Source: an uncultured Prevotella sp.
GTDB lineage: Bacteria > Bacteroidota > Bacteroidia > Bacteroidales > Bacteroidaceae
Length of the DNA stretch: 6,060 nt
Assembly (NCBI GenBank): GCA_945614335.1
Contig: CALZAP010000102.1
Coordinates: 1 to 6,060, forward strand
Direction of reading: 5' to 3'
The first letter of the stretch is position 1. Each line of letters opens with the position of its first letter. Position numbers and translations under genes: made by a program. Under the pieces are notes generated by a model. That model was not told the DNA's origin, did not search any database, and saw only the letters and a list, made by a program, of their open reading frames with translations. Positions 1 to 5,559 of the stretch are shown one piece after another.

Positions 1-339
1 ATAGAACGTGAAGAGAGAAGGAGGAAAATCACCGACCGACTGAAGTCAAGGCTCCAGGAAGGCATGGCCGACGAAGTGAAAGGCCTGCTCGACAGGGGAA
101 TACCCGCTGAAGACCTTATTTATTATGGCCTTGAATATAAGTATGTCACCGAATATGTCATAGGACGCATCAGCTACGACGAGATGTTCCGGCAGCTTGA
201 GATTGCCATCCACCAGTTTGCAAAGAGGCAGATGACGTGGTTCAGGGGAATGGAACGGCGTGGCATCAACATACATTGGATAGATTCAACATTTACAACA
301 GAACAAAAAATCGAAAACATAAAGAAACTATGGCTGTAG
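1..339 (+). CDS. miaA: tRNA dimethylallyltransferase (MiaA), C-terminal part; 5' end outside window
   Basis: MiaA transfers a dimethylallyl group from DMAPP to N6 of adenosine 37, next to the anticodon, in tRNAs reading codons that start with U; it acts in the cytosol. The frame is open from base 1 and ends at TAG 337-339, giving the last 112 residues of a family usually about 300 long, so the P-loop and catalytic Asp/Thr lie upstream. The identifying signature is the C-terminal block AKRQMTWFRGMERRG followed by IHWID, the conserved RQxTWFR region of MiaA, preceded by a GLEYKYVTEY segment typical of the family. The usual Arg shortly before AKRQ is His here (IHQFAKRQ), which I believe is common in Bacteroidota versions. 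Many Bacteroidota have two MiaA paralogues, and I cannot tell which this is. The last 10 bases overlap the next gene, suggesting co-transcription and translational coupling. Confidence 0.93.
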   Translation: MEREERRRKITDRLKSRLQEGMADEVKGLLDRGIPAEDLIYYGLEYKYVTEYVIGRISYDEMFRQLEIAIHQFAKRQMTWFRGMERRGINIHWIDSTFTTEQKIENIKKLWL

Positions 340-1265
340 ACGAAAAGAGATGGGGCATGCTGTTTTGCCCGAAACAATCCGCGCGACGCTCAAGGAAGTA
401 TCTTGAGCGCCTGGAAAAAATACTGGCTGAGAAGGGAGTGGCTTACGACCTGGTGCAAAGCGAGTCTACCAAGGGTGTAGGCCGCCTTGTCAGAATGCTT
501 GTCAACAACGGCTATAAGACAATAGTCGTGGTGGGAGGCGACTCTGCACTCAACGATGCCGTCAACTGCCTGATGGAAAGGCCTGTGGAAGAGAGGGCTG
601 GCATTTCTCTTGGGGTCATTCCTTACGGAGTGCTCAACGACTTTGCCAAGTTCTGGGGGTACAGGGAAGGCGACATCGCGGCCACCGTCGACAGCATCAT
701 AAGCCATCGTGTGAGAACTGTCGACCTCGGCCTTATGACATACGTCGACACTGAGGGCACAAGCCATTGTCGCTATTTCCTCGACTGTATTAATGTAGGT
801 CTCATTGCCGACATGATGAACCTCCGTCGTCAGACAAGAAGCCTGTTGGGTTCGCGAAGCCTTTCTTTTGTGGTGTCGGCCCTGCTGTTGGTGTTCCACC
901 GTATGGAATACAAGATGAAACTGAAGATCAACAACGACATGGTGGACCGCAAGGTGATGAACGTCTGCATAGGAAGTGGCCCGGGTTACGGACAGACACC
1001 TAATGCGGTGCCATACAACGGTATGGTCGACGTCTCGGTTGTAAGGTCCACAGGCCTGTTGCAGCTTTTGGAAGGCTTTTGGCTGTTGTTTACTGGAAGG
1101 TTTCTCAACCATCGCGGTGTCACTCCCTACAGGGCGCGAAAGGTAGAGATAATAAAGGCCTCTAACGCTTATGTCGGAGTTGACGGCCGGCTGTTGGGAA
1201 AGTTGTGCGATTCCTGCACTGTAACCGTTGAGCAGGAAGTGATAAACTTCATCATTCCTTCATAG
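330..1265 (+). CDS. Diacylglycerol/lipid kinase-like protein (DAGK catalytic domain family) with altered motifs
   Basis: A 311-residue protein with the layout of the DgkB/YegS/sphingosine-kinase fold. The nucleotide-binding half holds VVVGGDSALNDA (residues 67-77), where the family has GGDGT, and IPYGVLNDFAKF (97-108), where it has GTxNDfAR. The C-terminal beta-rich half holds GSGPGYGQTPNA (215-226), NGMVDVSVV (230-238) and VDGRLL (284-289), the last in place of the usual DGE. The family phosphorylates lipid substrates at the membrane, but the substrate here is unknown. I see no signal peptide. The ATG at 330 is chosen over the longer open frame from 237: the extra 31 residues are basic, unlike the family, and lie wholly inside miaA coding sequence, whereas start 330 gives a short 10-bp overlap and normal length. 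There is no clear Shine-Dalgarno sequence. Family membership is secure; catalytic activity is uncertain because several hallmark residues differ. Confidence 0.88.
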   Translation: MAVDEKRWGMLFCPKQSARRSRKYLERLEKILAEKGVAYDLVQSESTKGVGRLVRMLVNNGYKTIVVVGGDSALNDAVNCLMERPVEERAGISLGVIPYGVLNDFAKFWGYREGDIAATVDSIISHRVRTVDLGLMTYVDTEGTSHCRYFLDCINVGLIADMMNLRRQTRSLLGSRSLSFVVSALLLVFHRMEYKMKLKINNDMVDRKVMNVCIGSGPGYGQTPNAVPYNGMVDVSVVRSTGLLQLLEGFWLLFTGRFLNHRGVTPYRARKVEIIKASNAYVGVDGRLLGKLCDSCTVTVEQEVINFIIPS

Positions 1266-1301
1266 GCCCAGCCGTTGGTCAGCCATATAGTCAGCTGTGT
1301 C

Positions 1302-2006
1302 TCAGCCTCTTGACGCAATCAGCTGTAGCCGTTTTTCGTCTACTATCCTGATTTTCTTTCCGTCGAGTTCTATCACCTTCTCTGATGCTAATGCAGATAG
1401 GGTTCTTATGGCGTTGTTTGTGGTCATGCTCGAAGTGTTGGCCAGGTCTTCGCGGCTTGTGTTAAGACACAGTGTCATTCCGTCTTCTTCAACGCCGTAT
1501 TTCTCCTTCATGGCGAGCAGCGAGTCGGCCACCCTTGCCCTTACATGCTTCTGGGTAAGGTTGACGGTGAGAAGGTCTGCGTCTCCCAGCATCGAGGCGA
1601 GAGTCTTTATGAAAAGAACGGCCACCTTGGTGTTTTGGCATATTATGCTCTTTATCACATCAACAGGAATGACACATAGGGTTGACTCTTCGAAAGCGGA
1701 GGCACTGGTGGTATAGTCCTCGCCCGAAAAGGCAGCCCTGAATCCGAAAAGTCCTGTCGGTTTGATGAACCTGATAATCTGCGACCTTCCGCTCGCCCCG
1801 CTTTTATACACTTTCACCTTTCCCTCAATGAGGGCGAAGATGTGGCTTGGCAGCTGGTTTTCCTCATAGATGAGTTCATTCTTGTTATAATTCCTTATTT
1901 CCGCGTTATCTTTCAGATACAGTCTTTGTTCGTCGTTCAGCATACCCCATAACTCAGGTATTGAATCGGCAATGTCATTCTCGTTATTCACTGTTATTAC
2001 AATCAT
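1302..2006 (-). CDS. Crp/Fnr family transcriptional regulator
   Basis: A 234-residue protein with an N-terminal cyclic-nucleotide-binding-type beta roll (about residues 20-130, including HIFALIEGKVKVYKSG and PTGLFGFRAAFSGEDYTTSA), a long dimerisation helix (about 130-165) and a C-terminal winged helix (TSREDLANTSSMTTNNAIRTL, about 183-203, then a VIELDGKKIRIVD wing). Aligned by eye to E. coli CRP, the cAMP-contacting Arg82-Ser83 pair becomes Thr99-Thr100 and the upstream Glu72 becomes Phe, so cAMP is unlikely to be the ligand. There is no N-terminal cysteine cluster as in FNR; the three cysteines (111, 123, 180) are scattered. The start at 2006 is preferred over an in-frame ATG at 2069, because a good promoter -7 element lies at 2038-2031, inside the longer reading. 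The gene is divergent from the alpha-glucan operon, and control of that operon or of itself is an inference from position. Regulator family is certain; target and ligand are unknown. Confidence 0.93.
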   Translation of the reverse strand: MIVITVNNENDIADSIPELWGMLNDEQRLYLKDNAEIRNYNKNELIYEENQLPSHIFALIEGKVKVYKSGASGRSQIIRFIKPTGLFGFRAAFSGEDYTTSASAFEESTLCVIPVDVIKSIICQNTKVAVLFIKTLASMLGDADLLTVNLTQKHVRARVADSLLAMKEKYGVEEDGMTLCLNTSREDLANTSSMTTNNAIRTLSALASEKVIELDGKKIRIVDEKRLQLIASRG

Positions 2007-2019
2007 TTTACCATGTTGT

Positions 2020-2076
2020 TTTTTACGTGGCAAAGTTACGAAAAAAAGACTAAATAAACGAATTTTCACGTAAAAA
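2020..2076. repeat. Perfect 10-bp inverted repeat flanking the regulator promoter (candidate operator pair)
   Basis: TTTTTACGTG at 2020-2029 is the exact reverse complement of CACGTAAAAA at 2067-2076, with 37 bp between the arms. Both arms contain an ACGT core, and the two cores lie 43 bp apart, close to four helical turns. The first arm covers the expected transcription start of the Crp-like gene and the second sits just upstream of its -33 element. That arrangement would suit repression by two bound dimers, but AT-rich sequence makes part of the match cheap by chance. Confidence 0.45.
2031..2062 (-). promoter_or_regulatory. Bacteroidota-type promoter of the Crp-like regulator gene
   Basis: Read on the minus strand, TAACTTTG at 2038-2031 matches the Bacteroidota -7 consensus TAnnTTTG exactly. 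Twenty bases upstream lies TTCG (2062-2059), one mismatch from the -33 TTTG. Transcription should begin around 2027-2023, leaving a leader of about 20 nt before the ATG at 2006. This placement supports the shorter start of the regulator gene. Confidence 0.7.
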
Positions 2077-2127
2077 TGTTATTAAAATATGAAAAAAACG
2101 ACTTTTTCTGCAAAAAAATGGCAATTT
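2041..2127. promoter_or_regulatory. Helically phased A/T tracts, predicted curved DNA between divergent promoters
   Basis: Runs of A or T are centred near 2044, 2055, 2063, 2074, 2085, 2095, 2105, 2115 and 2125, a repeat of about 10 bp. The clearest are A7 at 2041-2047, A5 at 2072-2076, A4 at 2084-2087, A7 at 2092-2098, T5 at 2103-2107 and A7 at 2112-2118. Tracts spaced at one helical turn bend DNA in one direction, so the segment is expected to be intrinsically curved. It ends just before the -33 box of the rightward operon. Curvature is an inference from sequence. Confidence 0.45.
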
Positions 2128-2128
2128 A

Positions 2129-2160
2129 TTTGGTAGAAAGAAACAAAATTACTAATTTTG
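2129..2160 (+). promoter_or_regulatory. Consensus Bacteroidota promoter of the alpha-glucan operon
   Basis: TTTG at 2129-2132, a 20-bp spacer, then TAATTTTG at 2153-2160 match both the -33 and -7 consensus elements (TTTG, 19-21 bp, TAnnTTTG) without a mismatch. Transcription should start near 2164-2168, giving a leader of about 90 nt before the ATG at 2258. I see no second promoter in the two downstream intergenic gaps, so this one probably serves all three genes. Confidence 0.8.
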
Positions 2161-2257
2161 GGGTGGATTGTAGAAAGAGGCGTCAAACACCCCTTGAAAA
2201 TCCACTTAAAACAATAGTTACAACTAACATCGTACAAATTACCTTAAGATAGGAACT
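2161..2257 (+). promoter_or_regulatory. 5' leader of the alpha-glucan operon with two competing inverted repeats
   Basis: The stretch between the -7 box and the start codon contains GTGGATT (2163-2169), which can pair with AATCCAC (2199-2205). The overlapping GGGGTG (2160-2165) can pair with CACCCC (2188-2193). The two helices share bases and exclude each other. Neither is followed by a U-run like an intrinsic terminator, and I recognise no known riboswitch. TAGGAAC, just before the ATG at 2258, is a weak Shine-Dalgarno-like match. How much of the first arm is transcribed depends on the exact start site. Confidence 0.3.
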
Positions 2258-4210
2258 ATGAGTTATCTACGATTTGAAAAAGCTGTAATGACCAATCTTG
2301 AAGAGTCACTACGACGCGAATTACTGAGAACAAATCGCTCAGGTGCCTACGCTTGTTCGACAGTCGCCGACTGCAACACGCGAAAGTATCATGGCTTGCT
2401 GGTTGTTCCCGTACCGGAGCTCGACGATGAAAACCACGTCCTGCTCTCCTCTCTCGACGCCACCGTGATTCAGCATGGGGCCGAGTTCAACCTCGGACTC
2501 CACAAGTACCAAGGAAACAATTACAGTCCGAAAGGTCACAAGTACATCAGAGAATTCGATTGTGACAAAGTGCCAACAACCACCTATAGGGTAGGAGGTG
2601 TAGTGTTAAAGAAGGAAGTGGTGTTCCAGCACTACGAAGACCGTATCCTGCTGCGATACACGCTTGTCGACGCCCATTCGGCCACGACATTGCGTTTCCG
2701 TCCGTTTATGGCTTTCCGAAGCGTGCGTCAGTTCACTCACGAGAACTCCACGGCAAGCCGTGCATACGAGGCTGTGGACAATGGTATACGCACATGCATG
2801 TATGCGGGATATCCTTATCTCTATATGCAGTTCAGCAAGGAAAACGAGTTCGTCTTCCAGCCTGACTGGTATAGGGGCATCGAATATCCCAAGGAGCAGG
2901 AACGCGGATATGCCTCTAACGAAGACCTCTACGTGCCCGGCTATTTCGAGATGTCGATAAAGAAAGGCGAGAGCATCGTCTTCGCGGCGTCCACAAGCGA
3001 GATAAAGACAAAGGGACTGAAGAAACTCTTCCAGGAGGAGGTCGACAGCCGTTCGCCACGCGACAATTTCTTCCATTGCCTTGTCAATGCCGCACATCAG
3101 TTTCATATCCGTGAGAAAAACGACGACCGCTATCTCATCGCCGGCTACCCGTGGTTCAAGTGCCGCGCAAGAGACACGTTCATCTCTCTCCCGGGTCTTA
3201 CACTCGCCATCGACGAGCAGGACTATTTCGAGCTCGTGATGCAAACCGCCTCGAAGGCTCTTCGCGAATTTATGGCAGGCAAGCCTCTCACGGGAAAGAT
3301 CTATGAGATAGAGCAGCCCGACGTGCCTCTGTGGGCTATATGGTCCATACAGCAGTACGCCAAGTTTGCCGGTCGCGAGAAGTGCTCCGAGATGTACGGA
3401 AACCTCCTTGAGGAAATCATACACTACATCATCGACGGCAATCATCCAAACCTCCGCCTCGACGACAATGGACTGCTCTATAGCAACGGACGCGACAAGG
3501 CTGTGACATGGATGAACTCCACTGCCTATGGTCGCCCCGTGGTTCCACGCTCTGGATATATCGTTGAGTTTAACGCACTTTGGTATAATGCGCTGAAGTT
3601 CTGCGCGAGCATGGCTAAGGACAACGGACGCATTGACGAGGCCACCGAACTCGACGACCTGGCAAAGACCACCGGCGAGTCGTTTGTCAACACCTTCCTC
3701 AACGAGTATGGCTATCTCTTCGACTATGTTGACGGCAACATGATGGACTGGAGCGTTCGTCCGAACATGATTTTCGCCGTGGCTCTCGACTACTCGCCAT
3801 TGTCTAAGGAACAGAAGCGCTCTGTGCTCGACGTCTGCACACGCGAGCTGCTCACTCCAAAGGGACTCCGCTCGCTGTCGCCAAAGAGCGGCGGCTACAA
3901 CCCGATGTATGTGGGCCATCAGACACAGCGCGACTATGCCTACCATCAGGGCACCGCATGGCCATGGCTCGGAGGCTTCTATATGGAGGCCTGCCTTAAA
4001 TTATATAAGAACACGCGCCTGAGCTTCATCGAGCGTCAGATGGTGGGCTACGAGGACGAGATGAACTACCATGCCTTAGGCTCCATATCCGAGCTCTTCG
4101 ACGGCAACCCGCCATTCCATGGCCGGGGCGGCATGTCGTTCGCTATGAATGTGGCAGAGGTGCTGCGCTCTATAAAGCTCCTCGCGTTACAATATACATA
4201 TCAGAAATAA
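2258..4210 (+). CDS. GH133 glycogen debranching enzyme-type protein (amylo-alpha-1,6-glucosidase family)
   Basis: A 650-residue cytosolic protein; the family removes alpha-1,6 branches from glycogen-like glucans. The N-terminal domain carries NRSGAYACSTVADCNTRKYHG (27-47, shortened: NTRKYHGLLV at 40-49), matching the family GGYASST...NTRxYHGLLV block. The C-terminal (alpha/alpha)6 domain has WFKCRARDTFISLPGL (D306), QPDVPLW (353-359), TWMNS (417-421), PRSGYIVEFNALWYNAL (from 430, E437), YHQGTAWPW (562-570) and GSISELFDG (E612, the candidate second catalytic acid). Length and motif order fit the bacterial GDE_N plus GDE_C architecture, lacking the eukaryotic transferase half. The oddity is Asn420: the family reads WMD, and I believe that Asp is a catalytic acid. 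The start at 2258 is chosen because MSYLRFEKA matches the remembered N-terminus of Bacteroidota relatives. First gene of the operon, directly behind a consensus promoter. Family certain; activity needs care. Confidence 0.93.
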   Translation: MSYLRFEKAVMTNLEESLRRELLRTNRSGAYACSTVADCNTRKYHGLLVVPVPELDDENHVLLSSLDATVIQHGAEFNLGLHKYQGNNYSPKGHKYIREFDCDKVPTTTYRVGGVVLKKEVVFQHYEDRILLRYTLVDAHSATTLRFRPFMAFRSVRQFTHENSTASRAYEAVDNGIRTCMYAGYPYLYMQFSKENEFVFQPDWYRGIEYPKEQERGYASNEDLYVPGYFEMSIKKGESIVFAASTSEIKTKGLKKLFQEEVDSRSPRDNFFHCLVNAAHQFHIREKNDDRYLIAGYPWFKCRARDTFISLPGLTLAIDEQDYFELVMQTASKALREFMAGKPLTGKIYEIEQPDVPLWAIWSIQQYAKFAGREKCSEMYGNLLEEIIHYIIDGNHPNLRLDDNGLLYSNGRDKAVTWMNSTAYGRPVVPRSGYIVEFNALWYNALKFCASMAKDNGRIDEATELDDLAKTTGESFVNTFLNEYGYLFDYVDGNMMDWSVRPNMIFAVALDYSPLSKEQKRSVLDVCTRELLTPKGLRSLSPKSGGYNPMYVGHQTQRDYAYHQGTAWPWLGGFYMEACLKLYKNTRLSFIERQMVGYEDEMNYHALGSISELFDGNPPFHGRGGMSFAMNVAEVLRSIKLLALQYTYQK

Positions 4211-4214
4211 AAAC

Positions 4215-4220
4215 AGGAGG
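4215..4220 (+). promoter_or_regulatory. Strong Shine-Dalgarno sequence before the glycosyltransferase gene
   Basis: AGGAGG ends 8 bases before the ATG at 4229, within an 18-bp gap after the TAA of the upstream gene. It is a full-strength anti-SD match, unusual in Bacteroidota, where most genes lack one and start sites are AT-rich. It fixes the start of the glycosyltransferase gene. Confidence 0.8.
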
Positions 4221-4228
4221 ACTATAAT

Positions 4229-5494
4229 ATGAAAGTATTAATGTTTGGTTGGGAGTATCCTCCTCATGTGTTTGGCGGTCTCGCCACAGCAAACTACGGC
4301 ATCAGCCAGGGTCTCCACGCCCAGGGCGACGTTGAGACGGTGCTGTGCCTTCCACGCCCCTTCGGCGACGAGGATACCAGCGCCTGCCGCATAGTGGCCA
4401 TGAACTGTGTGCCCATTGCCTGGCGCGATGTAGACTACGACTATGTGAAAAACCGCTGCGGCAACGTGATGTCGCCTGAATACTACTTCAAGCTGCGCGA
4501 CCACATCTATGCCGATTTCAACTATATGAACGTCAACGATCTCGGAGCCATGGAGTTTGCCGGTGGTTATCCCGGAAACCTTCATGAGGAGATCAACAAC
4601 TACTCCATCATAGCCGGCCAGGTGGCAAGGGCGGAGGAGTTCGACATCATCCATGCCCACGACTGGCTCACCTATCCTGCCGGCATCCACGCCAAGCAGG
4701 TGAGCGGAAAGCCACTGTGCATCCACGTTCATGCCACCGACTTCGACCGCAGCCGCGGTAAGGTGAACCCCACTGTTTATTCCATAGAGAAAAACGGTAT
4801 GGACTGGGCTGACTGTATCATGTGTGTGAGCGAGCTCACCCGTCAGACCGTCATCAACCAGTATCATCAGGACCCGCGCAAGTGCTTCACCGTTCACAAT
4901 GCCGTTTATCCTCTTAAGAAGGAGTACGACGAGATACCTCGTCCTGACCATACTGGCAAGGAAAAGGTGGTTACGTTCCTTGGACGCATCACCATGCAGA
5001 AGGGACCGGAATATTTTGTGGAGGCAGCCAACATGGTGCTCAAGCGCACCAGCAACGTGCGTTTCTGCATGGCAGGCTCGGGCGACATGATGGACGCGAT
5101 GATCTATCTCGCTGCCGAGCGCGGCATCTCCGACCGTTTCCACTTCCCCGGCTTCATGCGCGGCAAGCAGGTCTACGAGTGCCTTAAGGATTCCGATGTC
5201 TATGTCATGCCTTCCGTCAGCGAGCCGTTCGGCATCTCGCCTCTCGAAGCCATGCAGTGCGGCACCCCGTCCATCATCTCAAAGCAGAGCGGATGTGCGG
5301 AGATCCTCACCAACTGCATCAAGGTCGACTACTGGGACATCCACGCCCTGGCAGACGCCATCTACTCCATCTGCGCCAACGAGAGCCTCTTCACCTATCT
5401 TAAGGAAGAAGGAAAGCGCGAGGTCGACCAGATTACATGGGAGAAGGTCGGTGCCTGGATACGCACTCTCTACCTCCGCACGTTGGGATGGTAA
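4229..5494 (+). CDS. GT4-type glycosyltransferase, probable alpha-glucan (glycogen) synthase-like
   Basis: A 421-residue GT-B fold protein expected to move a sugar from a nucleotide-sugar donor to an acceptor in the cytosol. The N-terminal domain opens with MKVLMFGWEYPPHVFGGLA (glycine loop at 16-17) and has HAHDW (142-146) and HVHATDFDRSRG (about 168-179), typical acceptor-side motifs. The donor domain has FLGRITMQKGP with Arg253 and Lys258, the pair that binds donor phosphates, and EPFGISPLE with E332 and E340, the retaining E-x7-E motif, intact. The KxGGL motif of classical GlgA (GT5) reads VFGGL, and the protein is shorter than GlgA (about 480), so GT4 fits better. Position between GH133 and GH57 genes suggests that it builds or extends an alpha-1,4-glucan, perhaps from ADP- or UDP-glucose; donor and product cannot be read from sequence. 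Databases may label it glycogen synthase. No signal peptide is visible. Confidence 0.9.
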   Translation: MKVLMFGWEYPPHVFGGLATANYGISQGLHAQGDVETVLCLPRPFGDEDTSACRIVAMNCVPIAWRDVDYDYVKNRCGNVMSPEYYFKLRDHIYADFNYMNVNDLGAMEFAGGYPGNLHEEINNYSIIAGQVARAEEFDIIHAHDWLTYPAGIHAKQVSGKPLCIHVHATDFDRSRGKVNPTVYSIEKNGMDWADCIMCVSELTRQTVINQYHQDPRKCFTVHNAVYPLKKEYDEIPRPDHTGKEKVVTFLGRITMQKGPEYFVEAANMVLKRTSNVRFCMAGSGDMMDAMIYLAAERGISDRFHFPGFMRGKQVYECLKDSDVYVMPSVSEPFGISPLEAMQCGTPSIISKQSGCAEILTNCIKVDYWDIHALADAIYSICANESLFTYLKEEGKREVDQITWEKVGAWIRTLYLRTLGW

Positions 5495-5504
5495 GCAGTC
5501 TGAA

Positions 5505-5536
5505 GAATTAAAAAATTAAAAGATTAAAGAATTAAG
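5505..5536 (+). repeat. Degenerate 8-bp tandem repeat (RRATTAAA, four copies) between operon genes
   Basis: The units are GAATTAAA (5505-5512), AAATTAAA (5513-5520), AGATTAAA (5521-5528) and GAATTAAG (5529-5536), with a decayed fifth unit GGATTATT (5537-5544). They fill most of the 65-bp gap (5495-5559) between the glycosyltransferase stop and the GH57 start. The gap holds no promoter-like TTTG/TAnnTTTG pair and no GC-rich hairpin, so read-through into the GH57 gene is likely. Similar ATTAAA-rich linkers are, as far as I recall, frequent in Bacteroidales. Confidence 0.6.
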
Positions 5537-5559
5537 GGATTATTAAAGAAGTATATATT

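Noticed and set aside
237..329. Upstream extension of the lipid-kinase-like gene to the ATG at 237
   Set aside because: It would add 31 basic residues encoded entirely within miaA and absent from the family; ATG 330 gives the expected N-terminus.
390..1112. 240-codon minus-strand open frame opposite the lipid-kinase-like gene
   Set aside because: The plus-strand protein has conserved family motifs across this span; the antisense product is His/Val-rich with no motif.
1266..1301. Possible bidirectional terminator between the convergent genes
   Set aside because: I found no stem followed by a T-run in either direction, only short imperfect matches and an 8-bp direct repeat TCAGCTGT (1291-1298 and 1319-1326) that partly lies in coding sequence.
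1297..1716. 139-codon plus-strand open frame opposite the Crp-like gene
   Set aside because: It is antisense to the winged-helix part of a clear Crp/Fnr protein, and the Ser-rich translation resembles nothing.
2007..2069. Longer start of the Crp-like gene at 2069
   Set aside because: The extra 21 codons contain the regulator's own -7 promoter element, and the added residues do not resemble a Crp N-terminus.
2063..2095. TTTTCA / TGAAAA inverted pair as a Crp-type operator
   Set aside because: The 21-bp gap does not fit the roughly 22-bp palindrome a Crp dimer normally binds, and such A/T-rich hexamers are expected by chance here.
2606..3946. 446-codon open frame on the minus strand opposite the GH133 gene
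   Set aside because: The plus-strand gene has clear family motifs throughout. The antisense translation has no recognisable domain, and long antisense frames are a by-product of the biased codon use here.
4238..5143. 301-codon minus-strand open frame opposite the glycosyltransferase gene
   Set aside because: It mirrors a well-supported GT4 gene, has no promoter or start context of its own, and its His/Val-rich translation is typical of a shadow frame.
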